Origin: Lichtheimia corymbifera B2541
Taxonomy: Eukaryota > Mucoromycota > Mucoromycetes > Mucorales > Lichtheimiaceae
Length of the DNA stretch: 64,000 bases
Reading direction: 5' to 3'
Assembly (NCBI GenBank): GCA_000697475.1
Contig: JNEU01001170.1
Coordinates: forward strand, 62,001-126,000
Shown: one piece after another, positions 11,210 through 20,517 of the stretch
How the letters are laid out: each line of letters opens with the position of its first letter
Numbering within the stretch: position 1 is the stretch's first letter
Notes under the pieces: model-generated
Seen by the model: the letters and a program-made list of their open reading frames with translations, nothing else
What the model was told of the DNA's origin: nothing
The model's database searches: none
Translations under genes and position numbers: made by a program

Positions 11210-13456
11210 TTAGTGGCTAACACTAGCATCGGCGCCGTATTTTTGTTGCAAGAATTGGCTAACCGTTTGGCCGATTTGTGCGTTGTCCATACCAGCTTGG
11301 CTAGCAAATTGGTTTGGCTTGATGGTTTGGTCGACTTTAACGCCGAGCTTTTTGGCAAGGCAGTCGGCTAAGCTCTTTGTAAACTCCAAGTGGGGTTGAA
11401 TCTTCTTGACAATCTTCTCGAGGATATCTTTAGCTGGCATTGATTGCGAGGAACCAAGGATACCAGACAAGTCCAAACCGCTTCCACCAGTAAGACCAGA
11501 CACGATGCCACCAACACCAGCTGCGGCAGATCCTGAAGCATCACCAGGAGAGCCTGAGCCACTTGCATCACCAGAAGCACCAGTATCGTTGGCATCACCA
11601 GAAGCACCAGAGCCACTTGCATCACCAGAAGCACCAGAGCCACTTGCATCACCAGAAGCACCAGAGCCATTGGCATCACCAGTAGAACCAGAGCCATTGG
11701 CATCACCAGAAGCACCAGTGTCATTGGCATCACCGCTTCCTGTAAGGCCACCAATGACACCACTTGCAGTGTCAGTAATACCAGATGTGGAACCCTGCTC
11801 ATCACCGGAAGAGCCATTACCGCTACCGCCTGTTAGACCACCAATGATACCGGTTGCAGTGCCAGCAAGGTCAGAGCTTGAACCTTCGCCTGATGTGGAT
11901 TGATCACCGGAGTTTGATGAATCGCCGGATCCATTGTTGTCATCATTAGATCCATTGTTGCCATCATTAGATCCATTGTTGCCATCATTAGATCCATTGT
12001 TGCCATCATTAGCTCCATTGTTGCCGTTGTTGGAGCCATTGTTGCCATTGTTGCCATTGTTGGAGCCATTGTTGCCATCATTAGATCCATTGTTGCCGTT
12101 GTTGGACCCATTGTCGCCATCATTAGCTCCATTGTTGCCGTTGTTGGAGCCATTGTTGCCATTGTTGCCATTGTTGGAGCCATTGTTGCCATCATTAGAT
12201 CCATTGTTGCCGTTGTTGGACCCATTGTCGCCATCATTAGCTCCATTGTTGCCGTTGTTGGAGCCATTGTTGCCATTGTTGCCATTGTTGGAGCCATTGT
12301 TGCCATCATTAGATCCATTGTTGCCGTTGTTGGACCCATTGTCGCCATCATTAGCTCCATTGTTGCCGTTGTTGGAGCCATTGTTGCCATTGTTGCCATT
12401 GTTGGAGCCATTGTTGCCATCATTAGATCCATTGTTGCCGTTGTTGGACCCATTGTCGCCATCATTAGCTCCATTGTTGCCGTTGTTGGAGCCATTGTTG
12501 CCATTGTTGCCATTGTTGGAGCCATTGTTGCCATCATTAGATCCATTGTTGCCGTTGTTGGAGCCATTGTTGCCGTTGTTGCCATCATTAGATCCATTGT
12601 TGCCGTTGTTGGAGCCATTGTTGCCATCATTAGATCCATTGTTGCCGTTGTTGGACCCATGGTTGCCATCATTAGATCCATTGTTGCCATCATTAGATCC
12701 ATTGTTGCCGTTGTTGGAGCCATTGTTGCCATTGTTGGAGCCATTGTTGCCGTCGTTGGATCCTTCGTTGCCATTGTTGGATCCTTCGTTGCCCTCGTGA
12801 GATCCAGACTGATTACCCCAAGACCCATTCTTGTCAGACTTATCACCATCACCAGATGAAGAGCTGCTACCGCTACCACCAATGGATGCTGAGCCATCAC
12901 CATTGATACCGGCTGAAGAGCTTCCACCAACTGAGACATCACCATTAGCCGATGCAGAAGAATCGCCGTTACCAGATGATGACTTATCCTTGTCGGATTG
13001 ATCGCCGTTGTCAGATGGCTTATCCTTGTCGGATTGATCACCATTACCAGATGAAGAGCTGCTGCCGCTATCACCACCACCAATAGATGCTGAACCATCA
13101 CCATTGATTCCAGCTGAAGAGCTTCCACCAGCTGAGACATCACCATTAGCCGATGCAGAAGAATCGCCACTGCCGGATGCCTTATCCTTATCTGATTGAT
13201 CACCATCACCAGAAGAGGAGCCACTGCCACTTTCATCACCAATGGATGCTGAACCATCACCGTTGATACCGGCTGAAGAGCTTCCACCAGCTGAGACACC
13301 ACCATTAGCCGATGCAGAAGAATCACCACCATCACCACCGAGGATGCCATTAACAGTCGAGCCAATATCACCACCATGAGGTGCAGGCAAAGGAATCGAA
13401 TGAGCACCTGCGATGATGCAAACGATAGCAGTCAAAGAAAGGAATGAGGAACGCAT
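11210..13456 (-). CDS. Secreted low-complexity repeat protein (748 aa)
   Basis: A single uninterrupted minus-strand reading frame encodes 748 aa. Residues 1-20 form a signal peptide (MRSSFLSL..., ending GAHS-IP). Next comes a Ser/Gly/Asp-rich region with three ~60-residue imperfect repeats (SSASANGDVSAGGSSSAGIN, then SDKDK spacers), then about 290 residues made of NGNNGS/NDGNNGS units, then a Gly/Ser region with GDASGSGA repeats, and finally a non-repetitive ~75-aa C-terminal domain (AKDILEKIVKKI to QQKYGADASVSH) with one cysteine. The middle block contains a higher-order 38-aa (114-bp) repeat. The chain looks intrinsically disordered and hydrophilic, plausible as a wall, spore-surface or matrix protein, but no family is recognised. 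Open frames in other phases over the repeat are shadows of the repeat. Confidence 0.85.
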   Translation of the reverse strand: MRSSFLSLTAIVCIIAGAHSIPLPAPHGGDIGSTVNGILGGDGGDSSASANGGVSAGGSSSAGINGDGSASIGDESGSGSSSGDGDQSDKDKASGSGDSSASANGDVSAGGSSSAGINGDGSASIGGGDSGSSSSSGNGDQSDKDKPSDNGDQSDKDKSSSGNGDSSASANGDVSVGGSSSAGINGDGSASIGGSGSSSSSGDGDKSDKNGSWGNQSGSHEGNEGSNNGNEGSNDGNNGSNNGNNGSNNGNNGSNDGNNGSNDGNHGSNNGNNGSNDGNNGSNNGNNGSNDGNNGNNGSNNGNNGSNDGNNGSNNGNNGNNGSNNGNNGANDGDNGSNNGNNGSNDGNNGSNNGNNGNNGSNNGNNGANDGDNGSNNGNNGSNDGNNGSNNGNNGNNGSNNGNNGANDGDNGSNNGNNGSNDGNNGSNNGNNGNNGSNNGNNGANDGDNGSNNGNNGSNDGNNGSNNGNNGNNGSNNGNNGANDGNNGSNDGNNGSNDGNNGSNDDNNGSGDSSNSGDQSTSGEGSSSDLAGTATGIIGGLTGGSGNGSSGDEQGSTSGITDTASGVIGGLTGSGDANDTGASGDANGSGSTGDANGSGASGDASGSGASGDASGSGASGDANDTGASGDASGSGSPGDASGSAAAGVGGIVSGLTGGSGLDLSGILGSSQSMPAKDILEKIVKKIQPHLEFTKSLADCLAKKLGVKVDQTIKPNQFASQAGMDNAQIGQTVSQFLQQKYGADASVSH
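12107..12562 (-). repeat. 114-bp minisatellite inside the secreted repeat protein
   Basis: The string cccattgtcgccatcatt begins at 12107, 12221, 12335 and 12449, exactly 114 bp apart, and the units between are essentially identical. 114 bp is 38 codons, so copy-number changes keep the reading frame. Flanking sequence (about 11930-12800) consists of less regular 12-24-bp units (NGNNGS, NDGNNGS). This looks like recent unequal exchange on top of an older short repeat. Confidence 0.9.
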
Positions 13457-13563
13457 CTTGATGAATAAAAAGAGAGCTTGAGTGAGAGAGCTGGGTATGA
13501 GTAAAAGGGAGAGAAGTTGGTTGTTGTTGTTGTTGGATTCTTCGACGTTGATGATCGGTCTGG

Positions 13564-13571
13564 TATTTATA
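13564..13571 (-). promoter_or_regulatory. TATA box of the 748-aa secreted repeat protein
   Basis: Read on the minus strand this is TATAAATA, the same octamer used by the tandem secreted genes, about 108 bp upstream of the ATG at 13456. Confidence 0.6.
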
Positions 13572-13744
13572 CAAAGTTATCCATGCGGATGGCTCAATGC
13601 CAGTATCAATGTGCAAACCATATACTATAAGCTCGCAAGGATATCTCCCTAGGTGATATAAGATACATAGTGCAGAAAATGAAATGAAATCGGTAATATG
13701 GTGGGCGATCATTTTGTCCAAATGTGTGTTAACCAGAAAAAGAC

Positions 13745-14126
13745 CTATAGCGTGTGTGTCCAAGCTATGGGTGCCAGGAGCCAAATAGTTTCGTAGAGGC
13801 AATAAGCGATTTCCATTCTATGAATATGTGTATTAGCCCTACTTCCACGTTAAACGCGCCCCTGTGCATTAGCATCCGAATGCTTATTCCTTTACCCCTG
13901 ATGCATAATATCCCGAAACATTCATGCGCCCTATCACCTACGATACACAAAGCTCCTTTGGTCTCTTGTTGCATATACATTGGATACGAAGAAGAATGCT
14001 TACATGAATGCTGATGTCAAACACAGCACAAGTGAAAGTAACTCCATGATCCTCCAAATGTAAGTGATTGGCCAACTTGCCCAATTGTAGTTCGTATAGG
14101 TTCTCGATCGTATCAGCCCCTGTCAT
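13745..14126 (-). CDS. Possible small three-exon gene (about 78 aa)
   Basis: Read from the ATG at 14126 on the minus strand, a first exon (MTGADTIENLYELQLGK... to DISIH) ends at a consensus CAT|GTAAGC donor. A second short exon (VIGRMNVSGYYASG) and a third (MEIAYCLYETIWLLAP...) follow with acceptable splice sites and keep frame to a TAG at 13745. I do not recognise the product. The small size and tolerance of splice-site choice mean it could be chance. A small OB-fold protein such as a Ten1-like telomere factor crossed my mind because of length, but no motif supports it. Confidence 0.25.
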
Positions 14127-14498
14127 TTAAAGTTCGGGATCGACGCTTCCTTGCAATTCTATTTTTGCTCATGTTTATCTACTATCAAGAACAATGCATG
14201 AATTTTCATGATCCATAACATACTTGGCCACCAACCTTATACGTTACCATTGCACATGTTCACCACCAATATTCATAGTTTGAGCAATGGGTGATGGCAA
14301 ACAAAGCCAATCCTCATTAATGCAATGATCCTGTTTACCTATTTCAATTGTAACCCGCCAATCCACGTTGAACTTCCCCACATCCGCCGAGATACACCAG
14401 CCTTTGCCAATACTTGGCTAAACGCCGAACATGAATGAGACTCTCACCGGATCGCCCTTCCCATGCAATAGTTTGATACGTAAACAAAGACAATCTTA
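14127..14498. other. Intergenic region
   Basis: Nothing recognised between the possible small gene and the 3' end of the coiled-coil gene. Confidence 0.35.
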
Positions 14499-16035
14499 TT
14501 ATTGTAGTTTGACTAGAGCTGCATCCGGATCGCTACGATCAATGTACACTAAGCTATTCACGCTCAACTTGTAGATGGTTTGTGACCCTGCTCCTTCTCG
14601 TAAACCAAGTGATGCAACGAGATCCGAAACAGCTGTGCGTAGATCTTGTAGGGGCATAGAATGGTCATCCTGGCTTTGAAGTATGTCGATGATCTTGGCC
14701 ATGACTTTTCTCTCTGGATCGTCTCCTGATACGCGATCAGACAATATATGATTGACGAGCTCACGTCGTGCAGCCCTAATGCAAAGCATTAATTTCTTGT
14801 TTTCCCAAATGCATATCCATACATACTCTAAGCTGGCAGCATAATCTTTACTCATGTACAGCCGATCACGAATAATGTCCTGAAGTGTCACGGATGGGCT
14901 TGTTTGGTCGATCTCCATGCTTTCCTGAGTTTCATCAAGCTCTTTTTCTGCTTCTGATATCCTTTGTCGCTGCCGCCTAACATCGCGTCCTAAAATCCAC
15001 ATCCATGTTAATGCTATTCACTTCCCAGGGGTAAGATCGGATATGACCACTTACTATAGTTCTCCAACTCGCGTTCTTTCAAAGCAATATCACGCTCCAA
15101 ATCACTTTCTTCCTGTGCAAGGTAACAATGATAATATTCGATGAGACTTTGCCGTTGTCTGTAATGCTCCATTCTCATTCCATAGAAGTTACCTGCTGTC
15201 GTTGGTGGTCAATATCATGTCTGGGTATCTAGCAGCACAACAAGAGATCAGCGTTCTAATATCGTCAAGTAATGTACCTATACACAAACCTTCTTCAACT
15301 GCTGATTTTCCATTTTCTGCTTTTCCTTGGATTGGTGGGCATTGTTTGCACGAGAAATCTGTTCCATATCCACCCTGATCTACAAGTCGAGCAAGTGAGT
15401 ATACTCGTGCCTCCTAAATCACACAAAGCCCCCTTTCCAAAAACCCCACCCCTCATTGGCCGTGCTCAAACGTGCATCTTTTCCATATCTCCCGAATGAT
15501 CCAGTGTCCTTCTTTGCATTACATACCTCGTCACAACTGGTCCTCAGAAACTGGATATTAGCGTCCCTTGAGCCGTACTCCTCTTGAGCTTCATCCATAG
15601 CAGCAGCAATATCAGGAATCATACTAAAGAATTACAATGCAAATCCGTTACACATGTTCCTACACATGCACGATACATACTACACACATACCATATTTTG
15701 TTCAGTGCTGCCAGGGCCGTCAATAGGCGTTCCACTGTTTGTACAGACGAGCTAGCCGATGTATCGCGAACCGCCTCAGTGTACCTCCTTGAAGACGATT
15801 GAATAGTGTGTTCATTTGCGTGTAGCATACAGCCATTCTCCACTTACCTGACGTCGTGTTCATTGTTGCTCACATGGAAGACTTTGCACTCGTCAATGTC
15901 GGCGTCCCGCATTAGATTGGAAGCAGCAAGAGGCTGGCGTTGATCAGGAATGTCAGGCGAGCCGTCCTTGAGTTTGATAGAAGCGCATGTGCTGGATTGT
16001 ACGAGAATGTGTTCGATAGCGTTTTCGAGTGGCAT
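14499..16035 (-). CDS. Coiled-coil protein of unknown function, seven exons
   Basis: Minus-strand gene of about 385 aa. I spliced it as: MPLENAIEHILVQSS... to NEHDVR; RYTEAVRDTSAS... to ALNKI; MIPDIAAAMDEAQ... to RTSCDE; IRVDMEQISRANN... to NQQLKK; a short exon ending HQRQQ; HYRQRQSLIEYYHC... to KERELENY; and RRDVRRQRQRISE... to the stop. All junctions keep frame. The centre is strongly charged and heptad-like, predicting a long coiled coil. The C-terminal ~110 residues (LYMSKDYAASLEY... to DPDAALVKLQ) look globular, with an ending (SLVYIDRSDPDAALVKL) reminiscent of winged-helix-like ends of kinetochore proteins such as CENP-K/Sim4. That resemblance is weak and is only a suggestion. An alternative ATG lies at 16047. 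Confidence 0.65.
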
Positions 16036-16047
16036 TTTGAATAACAA

Positions 16048-17035
16048 AAAGAGGGGTTGTCATGCACGCGCGCGTCTTTTCATTGTTGCACGGAAATTCA
16101 GCTCACGACATTGATGGCAGATTACCCTCTATCATCGTACAAGTCATTATCAAAAAGGAACAGACCATGGGCATTATGCAAATATCCTTGCCAACAATCT
16201 ATTATCAATGAAGATCTTGCAAAGTTCTAAGCTCACTAGCATATTTTACAAAGATTTATTTCTCAACTTATCTTTAACAATATTGATATTGCATAGTATT
16301 ATTATAGGACGATCCAATAAAAAGACAAAGATTCATTGATTGGTATATGATGCATGTAATGTACTGCAAAGCTGAATGCTGTAAAATGATAACTCACAAG
16401 TTGCCTGGTTACTTTGGAGCTGAGTTGGATATGAGACAAAATAAAGAAGTATCCATAATATGTGAAGGTATACTACCTATGGAATTGATGGGGAAGAAGG
16501 CAGAGGAAGCAATTATCGATGCTTAGAGAGAACCGTTGTATTGAAATCGGATCCTTCTTATGATGTCAATGGTCGGCTTCACCTCAGCAACAGCATCATG
16601 GGATAGATATGTTAGAAATGGTGGTCATTGATAGCACAAAAGTAGAACTTTAATGATCACGTGTACGATTAAGGAGCATGTTCATTGTTTGTTCTGGTGA
16701 TCCTCATTGTCTCCCTATTTCCATCCCGATCACTGGAATAGTACACAAGGTTCATCCCAAAGCAGGGGAATGGCATTGCATTTAATAATGATAAAGATGA
16801 TGTGTATAGTACGCGAATATATGTGTGTATGTGTGGTAGTATGGTCGTGGTCGTATAACAATGGTGTATTGAGTGCGTGTGTGTGTGTGGGTGGCGTGGT
16901 TTCTAAAGTCGTCGCCACCACCGCTGGCGGGAAGTGGGTGTGGGTCGTGTGTATTGTAGGTAGAGTGCGTGCTATCTCTCACTCTCCTCTTTCACTCTCT
17001 TTCACTCTTTTCTTTTATCTGCTATCAGTGCAGCA
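16048..17035. other. Intergenic region upstream of SIT4
   Basis: About 1 kb without a gene. It contains GT-rich microsatellite stretches near 16820-16900 and, just before the SIT4 ATG, a pyrimidine-rich tract (ctctcactctcctctttcac) at about 16976-17020 that probably marks the core promoter or leader. Confidence 0.45.
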
Positions 17036-18483
17036 ATGGGCAACCCGGATGAATGGCTTGAAACTGTTCGCAAATGCGAGTATCTTCCGGAGCACGACAT
17101 TAAGCAACTGTGCGAGATGGTAAATATTGAAGAGCTACATTCTACGGCAAAATTCTCCGGCTTGGCAAGCTCATTCGATCTCCATGGGTTAGGTCAAGGA
17201 ATTGTTGATGGAGGAATCCAATATCCAGCCCGTGCAGTCGCCTGTAACCGTGTGTGGTGATATCCATGGTAAGTAAAGGTCGTCTTGTTGATGTATATGG
17301 GGGAGCTCGGAGAGCTATACGGAGTGCACGGATCGGCGATACCGGATGCTGAGCATATACAACATGGATATGGTGGGTCATTGTAGGCCAATTCTATGAC
17401 TTGCTTGAATTATTTCGCGTCGGTGGCGACATTGAGGAAACCAACTATATCTTTATGGTAAGTGACATGAGTATCTGGGTATATGGTGGATGAATCTCTT
17501 ACAGGGTTCTCTTATTGAACACTAGGGTGATTTTGTGGATCGTGGCTACTTCAGCTTGGAGACATTCACATTGCTCATGGCATTAAAGGCTCGGTAAGGT
17601 TATACATACATGTATCATTTTGATTTGGTCTAATAGTTGGATCGTCATAGCTATCCACACAAGATCACTTTGTTACGAGGAAACCACGAGAGTCGTCAAA
17701 TCACTCAAGTTTATGGATTTTATGGTAAGCAAAAGAGGTACGATGGAAGGAGTAAAATAGGTGTGCTAATATACTCGTGTTGGGATAGATGAGTGTCAAG
17801 CGAAATATGGCAATGCAAACGTGTGGAAGTATTGTTGCTCTGTATTTGATTATTTGACGATTGCAGCAGTAAGTAAAAGGGATGATAGTTGATATCAGTT
17901 ATTGACTATGTGATTATAGATCATTGATGGCTCCGTGTTATGCGTTCATGGAGGTCTCTCGCCAGATGTCAAGACGTTGGATCAAATTCGTACCATTCAC
18001 CGTGCCCAAGAAATTCCTCATGAAGGATCGTTTTGCGATTTGATGTGGTCGGATCCAGAAGATATTGATACTTGGGCTGTGAGCCCACGTGGTGCAGGAT
18101 GGTTATTTGGAGGCAAGGTGACAAGCGAGGTAAGGCTTCTTTGTCCATAGCGAGCTTTATATATGAGTTGCATTGCTAAGTGACTCCATGCATAGTTCAA
18201 TCACATCAATGGATTATCCCTTATTGCACGTGCACATCAGCTTGTCCAAGAAGGCTACAAGTACATGTTTGAAAATGATGAACTCGTTACGGTTTGGTCA
18301 GCACCCAATTACTGTTATCGCTGTGGCAATGTGGCATCTATCATGGAAGTCAAGGACGCTGAATTTGCACCAGAAAAGACCTTCAAGATATTTCATGCAG
18401 TGCCAGATCAAGAGCGTCTTGCCCCTGCACGGACTGGGTTCCTTGGTGCTAGTGGTGGCTCCGGTGGCCAGTACTTTATGTGA
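17036..18483 (+). CDS. SIT4: Serine/threonine phosphatase PP6 catalytic subunit (Sit4/Ppe1)
   Basis: The multi-exon gene gives about 305 aa. After splicing the first intron the sequence reads [20 protein letters not shown], then [66 protein letters not shown], and [25 protein letters not shown] and GNHES are the metal-binding PPP motifs. The blocks [15 protein letters not shown] and [20 protein letters not shown] match PP6/Sit4 rather than PP2A or PP4. Sit4 acts with SAP subunits in G1/S progression, TOR signalling and ER-Golgi traffic. The protein ends QYFM, whereas the family C-terminus is normally YFL, the leucine being carboxymethylated. The gene is convergent with TIM17 about 270 bp downstream. 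Confidence 0.93.
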
Positions 18484-18756
18484 TCAACGCTGGATTCGTT
18501 GCTATACTTGTTAATGTGTAATTTACTCCCTCTGCATCCTTTCCCTCTCTCTCTGTCTCTCCCCTCCTCTCCTCCATTCTATAGATCTTTAGAATACTTA
18601 CATCGCTTATCCTACTATACTTTTCCTCCCTCACCTCACACACACAACAATCCGTGCATTCTGTTCTGTTTGATTTTACAGCAAATATGTACACAATGCT
18701 TAAGCATGTTGTATATAAACTATTGATAAAAGATGATAAAGGTATATGCTTGTATA

Positions 18757-19443
18757 TCAATCTAAATCTCGGGACATTATGATTGGGATGGATGTTTGTA
18801 GCGGCAATTTCTATAGTCAAAGGTGTTAATGAAGGTGGATCAAATAAAAGCATTAGCCTTACTTGTGGTTCAGTCGACTTATTATGATAACTTGCATGTC
18901 GTGAGGTGAGATATTCTACGGCTGGTATCAATGTAAACATCGCGCCACCATAAAGACTTGCTTTGGTGGCGGCTTTCATTCCTCCACGTGCAGCAAGAAT
19001 ACCATGTGTGATAGCAGCAGAGATTGCAAGGTTCCATGGATCTTGTTTTTGGCGGATGCCTTCTATACCACATTCAAATGTTCTCAAAAGTGCAGCCCAT
19101 GCTGCAAACTGCCCTCCTGTTACAGGTGCTCGTGCATTGGCTGCTGAAACAGCACCTGCCAATCGCTGACCCTATACATGTCAGTGGAGCAAAAAAGATC
19201 AATTCTGTTTGCTACCTGATCCATAGCATGTCATAACCCTTACTTTGACGGAGCTATATGCGCCTTTGATAGAATGCCACAGAGCACTGCAAACTGATCC
19301 GAGAGCGAATGCACCACCTGCATTATATAAGATACCCCAAGGACTAGAACGAGCAAAATGTGTGGTAAGTTTGAAAACTGCATAATGAGTAACACAAACA
19401 GTTACCAAGGATCGTTGACATAATCATAGGTTCTGTATGACAT
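18757..19443 (-). CDS. TIM17: Tim17, mitochondrial inner membrane presequence translocase subunit
   Basis: Exon 1 (MSYRTYDYVNDPC) joins exon 2 to give DPCPWGILYNAGGAFALG, matching the diagnostic N-terminal EPCPWRI...GGAF motif of Tim17. Exon 2 continues to WHSIKGAYSSVK and splices to GQRLAGAVSAANARAP, followed by QFAAWAALLRTFEC, WNLAISAAITHGILAARGG and KASLYGGAMFTLIPAVEYL. Four hydrophobic segments with Gly-rich helices are visible, as expected for this family. Tim17 is the gating and receptor-side partner of Tim23 in matrix and inner membrane import. The 3' end is uncertain: after STEPQ an intron starts with GTAAGG, and the most compact model ends PQDLD-stop at 18757. Confidence 0.88.
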
Positions 19444-19608
19444 TGTTACCGGAGGAAATAAAACAAGTAGAAGATATACATATATATATGCAGTGATTCT
19501 CTGTCGGATCTCAAAGCCGTTGTACTACAGCCGTTGCCTCACTCCCGGCACATTTGAGTCATGGGACTGTGCAACATCTGAAATCGCCGCCAAAATAAGG
19601 TTGAGTAA

Positions 19609-19890
19609 CTATGCGCATGCACATGTGCCTTGACCTGCAAATACACAAACAACGCGACAATGATGTTCTCTGATTGGAAGATCACTTTGACTCCTATGCT
19701 GGCTAATAACTAGCAACTCGATCATCATGGTGGTTTCATTGTAGAAGAATGCTAATTCCTGATCTGTGCTTTGCAACATCATCCATTGATGAAGGCTCAT
19801 GAGAGTACGTCGGCCACCAAAGTAACTTGATCTTTCAGCTATAAACTCAAACACAAGTTGTTTGACAGCTGTTTGGTAGGGTAAGACTCT
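19609..19890 (-). pseudogene. Orphan exon-like open frame (about 90 codons)
   Basis: The minus-strand frame reads SRVLPYQTAVKQLVFEFIAE, then RSSYFGGRRTLMSLHQWMML, and later ELLVISQHRSQSDLPIREHHC. It has protein-like composition and ends at a possible donor after VFAG (CAG|GTCAAG), but there is no ATG in frame upstream; a stop precedes the frame, and an upstream frame from about 19950 (MTQEHVNPNHACH...) is out of phase. It may be one surviving exon of a decayed gene or an exon of an unrecognised gene. No family is recognised. Confidence 0.35.
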
Positions 19891-20517
19891 CGAATCACTT
19901 TATCCATATGGCACGCGTGATTGGGATTGACGTGCTCCTGTGTCATTTTATATGTTCAATGCCACAACTTTAATGAATCAGATAACATCATATTATATAC
20001 ATCTACCTTAATGCTTACAAGGCAAAAGGCATTGATCCCACCATGCTCAATGAGTATCTAAGCGATTACTCATTCTTCTCTTAAACACAATTACTGCATG
20101 GTATTATACAGGAAGTGTATGTACAATGCAAAATAAGCATTACCACAGCTAACTCATCAAATTGAATACGCGCCTTTGATATTGTACTATAACTTTTGAT
20201 TAAAATATCAGAACAGGTATGTTTATTGCCGAGAAGCAAAAGACAAAGCCAAACGATTGTTGGATCAAATATAGGCGATTTGTGTTTCAATTCCACGATG
20301 GCATACAAGCAAGCGTGATCAGCAGATACTCTTTTAATGCATTATGTTTCAACAATCACTATATACAAGTACATATAAGTTTCAAGGAATTGAGTGGATT
20401 GCATTGGATGACAGCTCAGGTACTGGCGACTTTGATGCTACACAAAACTGTCGCAGCTAACGCTTCTTTGTCCCCTCTTTTGTATCGATCGCCGCCGTCC
20501 TTCAATTCCGATTCAAC
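19891..20517. other. Intergenic region upstream of the DEAH helicase gene
   Basis: No further gene recognised. The last ~60 bp before the helicase ATG contain a short pyrimidine-rich stretch. Confidence 0.35.

Noticed and set aside
11934..12800. 288-codon plus-strand frame made of LLPLLEPLLPSLDP repeats
   Set aside because: It is the antisense shadow of the Asn/Gly/Ser repeat region of the 748-aa gene, with no start context or unique sequence.
11833..13407. 524-codon open frame on the minus strand in another phase over the repeat protein (ATM/PTM-rich)
   Set aside because: It is a frame shadow: the short in-frame repeat units keep all phases free of stops. Its composition is a direct read-out of the repeat and it lacks a signal peptide or unique domain.
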